Notes under the pieces: model-generated | Told to the model about the DNA's origin: nothing | The model's database searches: none | Seen by the model: the letters and a program-made list of their open reading frames with translations, nothing else | Source of the DNA: Ophiocordyceps camponoti-saundersi (nom. inval.) | Taxonomy: Eukaryota > Ascomycota > Sordariomycetes > Hypocreales > Ophiocordycipitaceae | Reading direction: 5' to 3' | NCBI GenBank assembly: GCA_003339415.1 | Contig: PDHQ01000348.1 | Span: forward strand, 1 to 33,249 | DNA: 33,249 nucleotides | Position numbers and translations under genes: made by a program | Shown here: positions 9,673-19,502 of the stretch, piece after piece | Layout: each line of letters starts with the position of its first letter | How positions within the stretch are numbered: the first letter of the stretch is position 1

Positions 9673-11500
9673 ATGTTTGCTTGGCCAGCCCCTATATGTC
9701 GCCATGCTTCGAGGCGAGCGTGTAGGCCTCTGCGCCGTAACCGCTACCGCTGCTTGTCCTCGTCCCAGTCGTTCGCATCGTCACGGCGGACGCCAGACTT
9801 CAATTCCGGGTTCACGGGCAGCTATGACCCCACGGCGGAAGCGCCTCGTGGGCCTATGTTCAGCAAGTCGAAATTTGGTGTACCTCAGTTCTATCCCCGA
9901 GACCTGAAGAAACGAGTCGATGAGTATGTCGTTGGGCAGGACCGAGCGAAGAAGACAATATGCTCGACTTTATTCAACCACTACCAAAGTCTACGCCGCA
10001 GACATCAGCATGACCATGAGGAGAAGAATGTGCAGGAAAAACTTCTTCGACAAAGGTTTGCACGAGACAAAGAGCTGCACCAGAAACGTCGCGAAACACA
10101 CTCTGTTGAAGGTCAGTCCCACAACGATTGGCAATTCGCAATGGCATTTACTGACGGAAAGGTGATGAAGATGAATATCCGGGACATTCCGAGTCCGTGC
10201 GGCCGGTGTACGAAGCAGAATATCTCGAAGACAGCTCACTTGATCATCTGTATGCGCCCGAGGACATGTCAAAGCCCGAACACATCAAAATTGACAAGAG
10301 TAACCTTCTGTTGATCGGCCCTACTGGGGTCGGAAAGACGTATATACTGGAGTGAGTTCAATCCTGCGCCTCTTCCCCCCTGGGGTATCATGAAGCTCAC
10401 CTAGGAATAGAACGTTGAGCAAGAAAATCCAAGTCCCATTCTCCATATGCGACTGTAACTCCTTGACACAGGCCGGATACATCGGGCAAGATGTAGAAAC
10501 TTGCATCGAGAGGCTCCTCATAGAAGCCAATTACGACATCAAAGCGACAGAACGCGGGATCGTTGTGCTGGACGAGTTTGACAAGCTGGCGCGGAGAGAA
10601 TCCCCTACTGGCCGAGATGTTGGCGGCGAAGGCGTGCAACAAGCACTACTGAAGCTCGTCGAAGGCACAAAAGTCAACATCAATGTTAAAGACAGCCGGT
10701 CGTCGCGATCGGCGCCTCCGATAACAAACAGCTTCAACTCTTCCAACCCCTCCACATCAGCGCCACAGGCTGCCCCCCCGGCTAACAAGGTTGACCAGTA
10801 CACCATCGATACGGCCAACATACTTTTCATCTTCTGCGGCGCATTCGTTGGCTTGGACAAGGCCGTGTTGCGACGGGTCGCGAAGCCGTCTATCGGATTT
10901 GGGGGGGACGTCAAGGGGCGGTCGACAATGGCGGGTAGCAAGCATGTCCTGCCCCTGGAGATGTACAAGCATCTGGCCCATCACGATTCCACGCCGACAT
11001 CATCATTCTCCCCTATGGATCTCGCGACACCGGCTGACCTGCAGAGTTTTGGTTTCATACCGGAACTCATCGGTCGCTTGCACAATATCTGTGCTCTTAG
11101 TCCTCTCTCTCAGACCGACCTTTTACGAATACTCACGGAGCCGCGCAACAGCCTTGTTGCCCAATACACCGCCCTCTTCGAAACGTATCCGTCACGGCTC
11201 TACTTCACCGAAAAGGCTTTGCATGCCATTGCTGAACGTGCTGCTGTGGCTGAGACGGGGGCGCGAGCTTTGAAGATGGAAATGGAGCGCGTTTTAGCAG
11301 AGCCTATGTTCGACGCACCAATGCCGTTCGTTCTTATCACGGAAGGCTGTGTGAAAGGGACAGAAAAGGCCTCATCTTGGGGCAAAGAGGGGCGCTTCGA
11401 GCTCGATCGACGACTGGAAGAAGAGGAGATGCACGAAACCGGCGTCGCGCCTCTAACGACGTTTGAAGGGCTTCGAGAAGCCGGCCAGAGTGGCGGATAA
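9673..11500 (+). CDS. MCX1: Mitochondrial ClpX-like AAA+ unfoldase
   Basis: Mitochondrial ATP-driven unfoldase. It partners ClpP where that is present, and the yeast homologue activates the haem enzyme ALAS. Exons 9673-10111, 10162 (or 10171)-10351 and 10411-11500 give 572 (or 569) aa. The N-terminus is an Arg-rich presequence without acidic residues for about 40 aa. Motifs: Walker A GPTGVGKT (~199-206), GYIG pore loop (GYVG in bacteria), Walker B VVLDEFD (usually DEID), arginine-finger region FGFIPELIGRL, sensor 2 ETGARALK. No N-terminal zinc-binding domain, as usual in fungi. A Ser/Pro-rich insert (~SSRSAPPITN...) follows the LVEGT segment. The second intron falls just after Walker A. Convergent with COX5. 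Confidence 0.94.
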
Positions 11501-11806
11501 GGGACGGTTGGGTATATCTGGCTTCATCCTAACGTACATACACACTTTACAGGCGCGGCGTTGGACAGCGTATTCTTATGGTTATCCGGTGTCCATATTA
11601 CTCCCTTTTATTCTGTGACGCGGAGGGGACATCCTGTGAAAACGTCGCGCTGTGCTACAGGTTTGCCTGACTGTTCACCGTAGCATCCCATTCCCATCTG
11701 CGAGCCCAAGCTCCCCGGCGGCATCTAAATAAGTATTGCGGGGGGGAGCGGTTTGATGACGGATTTCTGCCTGTCGCGCCGAGATACAGTGGTTACTGAA
11801 GTAGGT
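11501..11806. other. Convergent intergenic region
   Basis: 306 bp between the 3' ends of the ClpX gene (+) and COX5 (-). It presumably carries both 3' untranslated regions. A small frame continuing past the COX5 stop is the wrong frame of its last exon, not a gene. Nothing else seen. Confidence 0.6.
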
Positions 11807-12744
11807 TTAGTGGCCCTTTGGGGGAGATTGGATTTGACCTCGACCGGTGTAGCCCTCGGAGGAAATTCCGGTGATAGGATCGGCTTTTTGCCTCTGTAAG
11901 ATAGGTCAGTCGCCATTCGGGTGAATTTAACTTTCGTCGTACCTTCAACATCTCGTTGGATGCCTCCTGATACTCCCTTGACATGGTATGAGGTTCGGGC
12001 TTCGCAAACGAACGGATGATGGCAAAGATGACAAAACTCGCGACGAGACCCTTGACCACGGTCCAGGCAATGCGAGCATTGGTGCCCGGAGGATCCACGG
12101 CGCGTGGTCCATGGGGACCGAAGGCAATCCAGTATGCTGGGTGAATGGGAATGGTCAGCGGTTTCTTGTTTTTCTGTGGAAGCCTGGCATATCGGTCATC
12201 TTCGAGTCTTCATCAACGCTATCACTAGATGCAGTTCTGAATGGCTAGAAATGGTTCTCTGGTGGTTCACAGCCAGCCTGAAGTGTGTTGAGGCGCCAAT
12301 GGCTTGCTCAACGCCAACTGATGAGGATGTCTTGATTGTATGGAGAACCGACACATGCATTGGATCGCATGGACAAGATTTGAACATTGGAGGACGAGAG
12401 GACTGAATGGCCAAGAAACGGGGAGAAACTAGCCGGAGGCATTTTCCAACAGGAAGGAAAGGAGAGGAGGGAACACGCAAGACTCTGCACGCACCGGCTT
12501 TCTTCTCTTGGATGGTCAAATCGTTCCAGTCGCCCTTCATGCGGTCTCGCAAAGCCATCCAAAGATCTGCCTGCTCCTGGAGAGGCATTCCTTCCCAGCG
12601 TTTCTCGATATTGGCCAGCGTCGGCTTGGAGATGGCATGGCTGGACGAGGCACGAGAGATCGGTGAGCTAAGGACCACCAGTCTCTTGCACGAATTACTG
12701 AACAGCCGGGTGCGCAATAGTTTCGAGCATCTCGGGAAATCCAT
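11807..12744 (-). CDS. COX5: Cytochrome c oxidase subunit 5 (COX IV family)
   Basis: Nuclear-encoded subunit of respiratory complex IV in the mitochondrial inner membrane, 176 aa. Exons 12744-12495, 12136-11943 and 11893-11807. The joins restore family sequence: QEKKA-AYWIAFGPHGPR across the first intron, and EASNEMLK-RQKADPITG across the second (49 nt), ending SEGYTGRGQIQSPPKGH. The start chosen gives a basic, Ser-rich presequence (RCSKLLRTRLFSNSCKRL); an in-frame Met 39 codons upstream is possible. The matrix domain carries NIEKRWEGMPLQEQADLW, and one membrane helix covers residues ~107-125. The first intron, 358 nt (12137-12494), is far longer than any other in the window. Confidence 0.95.
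12137..12494 (-). other. Unusually long COX5 intron, possible snoRNA host
   Basis: 358-nt intron with GTGCGT donor, CTGAC branch site and CACCCAG acceptor. Reading on the minus strand, a TTGATGA box (12216-12210) is followed 51 nt later by CTGA (12158-12155). This resembles box C and box D of a small nucleolar RNA, but no flanking terminal stem is evident. I call the intron with confidence and the RNA only as a possibility. Confidence 0.7.
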
Positions 12745-12916
12745 CGCCGGCCGTATGATGTCGATTGGCGCAAAGGCGAGCGCAAAGGAGCTATGTTTGG
12801 GAGCAAGCCGATAATAATTTAGTAGTGAGTTGGGACTTGGGAGGTTCCTGAAGCGGGTCAAAGCTCGTGTTGGTAGCAGTCTAGCAGACTGGCAGTTGAG
12901 CAGACAGACTCAGTCA

Positions 12917-12960
12917 CACGTGACCACATGTAGGACTAGTCCACTCTCGTATCCACGTGA
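12917..12960. promoter_or_regulatory. Two CACGTGA E-boxes upstream of COX5
   Basis: CACGTGA occurs at 12917-12923 and 12954-12960, 173-216 bp upstream of the COX5 ATG. E-boxes of this class bind bHLH factors such as Cbf1 in yeast, which activates respiratory genes. A role here is inference. Confidence 0.4.
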
Positions 12961-13026
12961 TATGCTAGGTATCTGCAACTTTGCAAGAGCAGGAGGACAG
13001 AGGTAGCCTCGAGGTAGGAACACCAG

Positions 13027-13126
13027 GCCTAGGTACCTACCTGTGAATTGTGACAGTCCCCCATCCCCGGCACGGCTGGGACTTGGAATATATCTACCTA
13101 CCTAGGTAGATAGGTAGGTAGGTAGT
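13027..13126. repeat. Two TACCTACCTAGG-type palindromic repeats
   Basis: CCTAGGTACCTACCTG at 13027-13042, then a longer run at 13091-13126 in which TACCTACCTAGGTAGATA is followed by repeated GGTA units. The second forms a strong hairpin. Confidence 0.85.
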
Positions 13127-13357
13127 GCGCCAAGCAGGGCTGCAAGCATTGAAATACCGATATTAACAGCACATACGGCGTAGTGATGTTACTTCCATAC
13201 AGTAAGTGTTATACCTCCTAGCCTGCGGATGACCCAGGCTCTTTTACGAACCAAAAGGTTTTCAAATGTTCACAGATCGGCTTGGCGCCCGAAAGGTAGG
13301 CAACTAGGAGTTTGAAGAAACACGACATTAAAAACGAATAGATACGAATACAATATG

Positions 13358-13377
13358 CATACATACATACATACATA
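13358..13377. repeat. CATA microsatellite
   Basis: Five tandem CATA units in the 3' flank of the KMO gene. Confidence 0.85.
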
Positions 13378-13481
13378 ATCCTTCGCATGTCTCAAACATA
13401 CACCGCTCCTTCAGAAATTAGGTAGGCAAAAAGCCGACGGCATCCAGAGCTTGGCACGCCAATCGCACTAATAAATCCAGC

Positions 13482-15195
13482 TCATGCCAGCCTCTCGAGT
13501 CCACGCATAATAGCTGTGCGTTGTCTGTAACAAAAAAAAGCCACGGCAATTGCGGAAGGGCAGACTAACAAACCCACGAAACTTCTCATCAACAAGTTTC
13601 CCTGATGCTCGCTTTGGCGAACAATCTCAGAGTATGGCTCGTTGCTAAAGCTGACCCGTGAATATCTCGTATGCCAGCCAATGCTGGGAAAGTTGTCGCT
13701 GACGAACTCCTCGAGGAATTTCCGAATTCGGTATCGCTTAGACAAGACGGACGACCTCATTTCAATATAATTTTGCAGTGACAGGTCATTGATAGCATGT
13801 GCGTCAGGCTCGCGCTTGGCCGAGTATTCTGCCAACGCTTGGGACCTCTGGTGTGCCGACATCGCCAGAGGATGGCCCTCACGATATTCGGTGTACTTGT
13901 CAAAGGTCGAGAATAAGATGTGCACATCTTCCATCCCAGCGTTCATCCCTTGGCCATAAAATGGCACCATGGCGTGAGCTGCATCGCCGATGAATACGCC
14001 GGACGAGGCATGGTGATAAGGGCGGCACTTGAGACTGATCAATGGGAGATGGGGGTTATCTCTAAAGGACGTCTCGAGGCTTTCTCTTGGTATCAGGCTG
14101 GTCACGCCGGGGAACTGTGCGTCGAAAAACGCCGGCAAAGTACTGGGATCCGCCTCTAGATCCGCAAACTGCTTGCTCGATAGGAACAGTGTGCATGTAA
14201 AAGACCCATCCTAGGACAGATGAGAATGAGTGTCAGACATTCATGATATGAAATAGACGTGTCAGACAGACAAAGTATCTTTGGCATACCTTACTTGGTA
14301 TGGCAATGAACATGAACTGTTTACCTGGCCAGATATGCAAGTGGTTTGGCGAGATCTGGAAGCTGGTATTTGGGTCATCCTGGTCGCTGGTTTTCGGCTC
14401 TATCCTGAACTCGCACCAAAGCGTATCGATATATTCCTGTCGATAGTCCATGCGGGAAAACTTCATTAAGTGATATCGTACCGCTGAGTGCGCACCATCT
14501 GCTCCAATCATGAGATCGAAACTAACTTCGATCTCTCTTGGCCGGCCATTGCTCGAGTCTCCCTCATCTCGGGCCTCAATCCAGGCGCGACAAGTGCCAA
14601 AATCCGCCCCAGTCAACTTGTGGTTGAAGAATAGCCTTACATTGGGCAGTGAATCCAGTACGTCGAGAAGCCGCGAGTTGAGGCCTGAGCGATCGATGGC
14701 GTATATAACCTATCCTCTCATTTAGTCAAGCCAGGCACGCTCCAAAGAGGCATATCTTCCTTACGCGTCCTTTCACATCGTAGTCCTGAGAATGCTCGTA
14801 AGTCTCGCCAAGTGGACTTTTCCCGTGAATCATGCGTCCTCGCATGGGGATTGTGCCGTCCATGACGGTCTCCAGTAGAGTCGGATGGCCAGCTAGTCGC
14901 ATGGCATTGATTCCACGTTCCGAGACGGCGAGATTGATAGACTTGGTAAAGTTAAGTGGTATTGTACCCCGCTTTCGAAGATCTAGAAAAGTGTTAGGGA
15001 CTCGTCGAAGACCAGAATATCAAAACGTTCATCACATGGGAGTTGATTAGTTGCACCTCGAAATCAAAGATAACATTACATACCTGGCCGAAGCTCATAT
15101 ACTTCAACTTGATGGCCTCTTCGAGCGGCATAAAGTGCTGCCAAAGAACCAACAGGACCTGCACCTATGATAACGGTTTTCTGTGGTTTTTCCAT
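13482..15195 (-). CDS. BNA4: Kynurenine 3-monooxygenase
   Basis: FAD/NADPH enzyme of the kynurenine (tryptophan to NAD+) pathway, converting L-kynurenine to 3-hydroxykynurenine on the mitochondrial outer membrane. Exons 15195-15084, 14982-14765, 14709-14290 and 14210-13482 give 492 aa. The three introns (101, 55, 79 nt) are GT-AG with CTAAC-like branches. The N-terminus is the FAD-binding Rossmann motif [13 protein letters not shown]. Further marks are [14 protein letters not shown], the DG motif region ([13 protein letters not shown]) and the second FAD motif [23 protein letters not shown]-terminal hydrophobic helix ([13 protein letters not shown]) followed by basic residues fits the tail anchor. 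The promoter is shared, head to head, with the gene at 15845. Confidence 0.96.
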
Positions 15196-15283
15196 AGCAA
15201 ATCCCTACGAGAATTGTTGAGCGCAGGCAACTGTGGGAGTCCACGACAAAACAGCCGTTTTGACTTTGTCTGATGGACCTGAG

Positions 15284-15291
15284 TCACGTGA
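15284..15291. promoter_or_regulatory. TCACGTGA E-box upstream of KMO
   Basis: Perfect TCACGTGA about 90 bp upstream of the KMO ATG. Its flanks (GAG before, GTCTC after) extend the dyad to GAG-TCACGTGA-GTCTC. A similar flank occurs upstream of FKBP. Confidence 0.45.
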
Positions 15292-15560
15292 GTCTCCTTT
15301 GGGAACGGGCCGGATGGCACATGAGACGTAGGGGAAAGCTCCGTACATACTATCGAAACGCCGGGTACGAGATCATGGGTTGACTAATCCAGAAGGAAAG
15401 GATAAGTGCCTCAAAGCAGCAAAATGGTGGTGCTCAATTTGACCCTAAGCTGTCTGGAAGAGGGGGAGAGGGTGCGTGCCAATTTATGCCCGCAACCGTA
15501 CTAATCGTGCCTTCCACGGCATCTCCATGGTAGGCCCTCACGCCTGCCCACCACCTTCCT

Positions 15561-15587
15561 ACATAGGTAGGTACCTACCTACATACA
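15561..15587. repeat. GGTAGGTACCTACC palindrome
   Basis: Near-perfect inverted repeat of GGTA/TACC words in the KMO/unknown gene promoter, of the same type as 5973-6015. Confidence 0.85.
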
Positions 15588-15844
15588 GCCTGGGCTGCAC
15601 GTTGGTCCCGTGAAGTGCCATTGGCCGAAGCCATGGCAATATCTTATCCCAACGTACGGACGGACGGCCGTCGCAGAGTTTTTTCCCATCGACGACGTTT
15701 CCACCTGCCTCATCCGAGACGCTTTCACTGACGCTTGCTTCATTGCACAGGCGACAGCTTGGGGTGGAGGGCAAGCGAAGGAAAGGATTGTTAGTGCAGG
15801 TGGACGAGGTGAATAGGCCATCATTTAACCAAAACGGAACGGCC

Positions 15845-17215
15845 ATGGCGGCAAGGCCAGGTGAAGAAAACATGGTTACTCTGTAAGTTTCGAGCCCCGC
15901 GCCTCAATAGCGACGCCGCTCATGCTTTGGTCAAAGATTTGGTGACGTTCACTATTTCTACGCGCCCCGAGACAATAAGCCCCAACATCATCGGTTCGAC
16001 TGCAGCTCCTATGTCTACCTCTTTGAGGACGTGGGCAATGCAAGGTGTCGTATCGAAATAGCAAATTATCCCGGGACTGAAAACCAAGATGCCTTCACTG
16101 GGTGTAAGTAGTAAACGTACTGCGGCAGCTGGCCATTCCTCTCCACCGTGGCTTCGCACTAAACGATCTCGAATGGCTTAGATCTAGACCGGACCCATGT
16201 TCGTTACTCCTACAAGCACCATTGCCTGGTCTCCTTGATGGTCGCCGACTCCGTCGACCCCAGCGATTGGCATCTACCTAGTTTCGACCTCAAGAACGAA
16301 AATCGCTATTATTACAAGCTTCACTCGCTTGATATATACTTCTGGACACAGCAAGATGCACTTCGATTCGTCGACGGCATCAGGCGACTCCTCCCTTCGT
16401 CACAAATGGAAGTGTTGCACGAGCCAGCCCCCTCGCCACAGCCCACCAGCATGAGCTCCGTTGTTCAAAATCTGGAGAGGGCTGCCACCTCTGGCGCCCA
16501 GTGCAGACTCGGCGGCTCACCTACCACATCGAAACGCGATCTCTCCCAGAATATGCCTGTGGCAGACTCCTCGAATGCTTCCGCTGTCGCACTGTCAGCG
16601 TCTGGCCCGCAGGGCGGTTATCAGCCCATGTTATACAATCCAGCCGCGCCTGCCGCGCCCGAGACAATTCGACATCGAGATAAGACGCCGCCACCAGACG
16701 ACGACCCTCGTAATCCTCTGGCAGTGGCAGTAGCTCACGACTTGCATGGGGTGCCCTATGATCCTGGCTTGCGACCACCGGGGTCTGGAGGGGGTAGTGT
16801 CGCAAGCGTCGCAATGCCAGACCCGGGAATTCGGCGAGAAGCAATGATGACATCGTCCTCGGGACCTTCTGTAGCCGGACACGACAATGTTGCGGGTAAT
16901 TTTCAGGAACCAACCCCGACTTCTACCGGCCCGGCCCCACAACAGCTGATGCCGCAACCCACGCCGCTGGGAACGGGCTACGGCGTTACCCCTCCGCCAC
17001 CAGGGGTTTACCCATTCGGCCTCCAAAACCCTTCGTGGCAGCAGGCCAGCCAGGATTATTCCATCCATACACAAGCATACCAGCCTACGGCGTCAGAAAT
17101 GCATCACCTGCAACAGTCGAAGAAGGAGCCCAAGGGCAGATTGGAGGAACATGCCGGGAGACTGGAGCGAGGCGTTTCGGGCATGCTGAAGAAGTTTGAG
17201 AAGAAATTTGGATAG
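15845..17215 (+). CDS. Conserved fungal protein, Pro-rich, unknown function
   Basis: Predicted 412 aa from exons 15845-15882, 15937-16103 and 16182-17215. Introns are GTAAGT...CAAAG (54 nt) and GTAAGT...CTTAG (78 nt). The joined N-terminal part has FGDVHYFYAPRDNK, SYVYLFEDVGNARCRIEI and NYPGTENQDAFTG, then YSYKHHCLVSLM and a stretch rich in aromatic residues (YYYKLHSLDIYFWTQ). The middle is low-complexity and rich in Pro/Gly/Ala. The C-terminus is a basic amphipathic helix ending MLKKFEKKFG. I recall similar Sordariomycete proteins sometimes labelled RNA-recognition-motif containing, but I see no RNP1/RNP2 motif, so I leave function open. The frame that runs open across exon 2 in register with 15861 is a shadow. 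Confidence 0.82.
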
Positions 17216-17518
17216 ATTGCCCGGTATACATACAGTGAGTTTCGGGGGCGTATCGTGAAGGACAGATAGCCCTGTGTTACTTTGCCACTGTGAAGAGTGA
17301 ATGGACTAGTGTCACGTGAGACTCACCTTTGTCAAAGCGATTGCAAGGGCTTCTGACAAGTAACTTGTTGAAGAGGGCGACTACCAACATTCACAACACT
17401 GCAATTGTTGGTTTCCGGCTATTACCAAGTCCTTGGCGAACTTATCAGAGACAGGCGAGAGCTTGCAAATCATTCGAGCAGTGTCGTCCGCCCATTGAAG
17501 CCCCGTGCAAATACCGCC
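17216..17518. promoter_or_regulatory. Promoter of FKBP gene
   Basis: 303 bp between tandem genes. It carries a perfect TCACGTGA at 17312-17319, about 200 bp upstream of the FKBP ATG. The upstream half must hold the 3' end of the preceding gene. No other element recognised. Confidence 0.55.
17312..17319. promoter_or_regulatory. TCACGTGA E-box upstream of FKBP
   Basis: Perfect TCACGTGA; together with flanks it reads GTGTCACGTGAGACTC, close to the copy before KMO (GAGTCACGTGAGTCTC). Confidence 0.45.
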
Positions 17519-18337
17519 ATGAAAGCCACGCCTCTCCTCGCCGCAATCGCTGCGATTTTTGTCGGTCTGGTGGGCGCGGCCTCAGAGCTTCAGATCGATA
17601 TCACGCTCCCCGTCGAATGCGACCGAAAAACGAAGAATGGAGATAGTATATCGATGCATTACAGAGGCACACTGGAGAGCTCGGGTAACCAGTTTGACGC
17701 CAGTACGCATCTGCCTTCCAAGCAATGATGATGCTTCGGCTTCTCACATCTCCGGATCCACAGGCTACGATAGGAATCAGCCCCTCACCTTCACCCTGGG
17801 ATCTGGTCAGGTTATTAAGGGGTATGCCTTCGTCCTGACTGCCTACCTTTAGTATTCTCACTGTCTTCTTACTCTGCTAACACCCACATCAGATGGGACC
17901 AGGGCCTCTTAGATATGTGCATTGGCGAGAAACGGTGAGTACCCCTTCTTATGCATCCCGTTACATGAGGCTCATGTATTTCTGATGCTGACGCTTCTAC
18001 TAAATTTTAGAACCCTGACAATTCCTCCGTCGCTCGGCTACGGCCAACGGGCCATGGGCCCGATCCCGGCTGGCTCGACCCTCGGTACTTAGTTCTCACC
18101 AACTATCCGTACACCCGCCATTCTTTATCAGAAGCACCAGGACTAATGACAATTGTCACAGTATTTGAGACCGAGTTGATGGCTATCGCTGGCGTTCCAA
18201 AGCCTGAGAAGATCCGGACTAAGGCGACCGGCGAGGCGATGGCCGACAAAGTCGGTAGTGCTGCGTCAGACGCGACCGAGGCCGTGAAAACCATGATGAT
18301 GGATACCGACGACAGCCAGGGACACGAGGAGCTGTGA
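17519..18337 (+). CDS. FPR2: ER-lumen FKBP-type peptidyl-prolyl isomerase (FKBP2)
   Basis: Cis-trans prolyl isomerase that binds FK506/rapamycin and assists folding in the endoplasmic reticulum. Five exons, 17519-17702, 17764-17821, 17893-17934, 18011-18084 and 18162-18337, with four GT-AG introns of 61-77 nt, give 177 aa. The signal peptide is residues 1-21 ([18 protein letters not shown] core). FKBP motifs in order: [63 protein letters not shown]. The C-terminal extension ends GHEEL; HEEL resembles the HDEL retrieval signal and supports ER location. The short exon 3 (42 nt) is set by family continuity. Confidence 0.96.
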
Positions 18338-19502
18338 CCGAGGCTCGTGAGATGTACATGCATCTTAATTTGAAGGCTATCTAGATGCAATACAATCGCT
18401 CTATGCACACTACCTAGTGGTACGGTGTACCCATGAAACTACCTACCTTTTGCCCTTCAGAGTTCACGCTTGGCGGTTATAACTTCATAAGTAATGAGAA
18501 GACAACTTCCATATGGTCCGTATCTCCTACATACTGGTATATAACTCATGCTTTTCCTCTTAGAACGAAGAACCCAAGTAAGCCACTATTCACCAACATG
18601 TCATGAGTTTTCTATCCGTAGTTGCGTATCCAATTCTTTATTTGAGACGTCATTGCACATGGCAAGTCGCGCCTGATACCTATGTAGGCCATGATTCGTT
18701 TCTGGACGACTGCAACAACCAGTCGCGAATTATCCGTAGAAGATCACTGTCTACGTATTTCAAAATTAGCAGAGAAGTCTTCAGTCTAGACTTCCATGAA
18801 GAACTACTTTAACACCACTCGAGTCTGTAATCCCAAGTTCAACGATGTGGGTAATCCGGTCTGTGTCTTTGGCGTGATTTCAAACCATGACTAGTGAGTG
18901 TTATTACCTCTCTAATCAGGCCTCTTGAGAGCTACGGGGAAGTAATAGGAACATGGACTGCCTATTCGCCGTTCACGACGAAGGCGAAACACGAGATAGA
19001 TTCAAATCTATCAAAGAGTAAGAAAATCAGCTGCATCTTAGGATACATCGGAAACCACAAGCAAGTTCTTCTGATATGATAGCATACGTAGGTCACACGG
19101 AGACGCCCTTCACAAGTTTTCAGATGCCAGACGAGTGAGACAGCAGGAACAGGCGATTCTCGGCTCAGATCAAAGCGAAAAGACCATCCGCGCATTATTC
19201 GACCTGAAGAGTTTTGATAATGGTATTAGCAAAGCGTCACACCAGCAACACGCAGTCACTCCAGGCTCATCCGCAAGCGAGGGAGGGAGACGCAGCTAAA
19301 GAGGTCTATCTGAACCTCGTTTCATATGACACGATTGGCCACTGCAGTCTTGTGCGTCGGTAGAGCTGTGGCTTGGGCCACACTCATCCAGGATCAGCTT
19401 GTCTTGCTCAGGTTTAACAACGTTAAAAACCAGGTAATGCCGATGTCAATCTTTCACCGTTCCATTTCCATGCTTTATTTCAATGACAATATCTCAGGGT
19501 CT
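18338..19502. other. Convergent gene-free region
   Basis: About 1.2 kb between the 3' ends of the FKBP gene (+) and polymerase kappa (-). Small open frames near 18603, 18894 and 18962 lack recognisable features and I do not call them. No tRNA, repeat or transposon remnant noticed. Confidence 0.6.

Larger units (their letters stand above)
12745..13481. other. COX5 promoter and KMO 3' flank
   Basis: 737 bp upstream of COX5 and downstream of the KMO stop. It contains two CACGTGA boxes (12917-12923, 12954-12960), two TACCTACCTAGG-type repeats and a CATA microsatellite. No coding exon recognised. Confidence 0.6.
15196..15844. promoter_or_regulatory. Divergent promoter, KMO and unknown gene
   Basis: 649 bp between two divergent start codons. 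It includes a TCACGTGA box near KMO and a GGTAGGTACCTACC palindrome at 15561-15587. Short frames in 15559-15873 show no family features. Confidence 0.6.

Noticed and set aside
11725..11916. Small minus-strand frame overlapping the end of COX5.
   Set aside because: Reads the last COX5 exon in another frame; the correct frame ends at 11807 with the family C-terminus.
15883..15910. A 28-nt intron GTAAGT...AATAG in the same gene.
   Set aside because: It is far below normal intron size and leads into the shadow frame. The acceptor at 15936 gives a 54-nt intron in the right phase.
15861..16061. Separate small protein starting near 15861.
   Set aside because: It is the wrong frame of exon 2 of the gene at 15845; the spliced frame continues into the conserved downstream sequence.
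18338..19502. tRNA or small gene in the FKBP/polymerase kappa interval.
   Set aside because: No B-box-like GGTTCRANNCC with a foldable cloverleaf was found, and small frames there have no supporting features.
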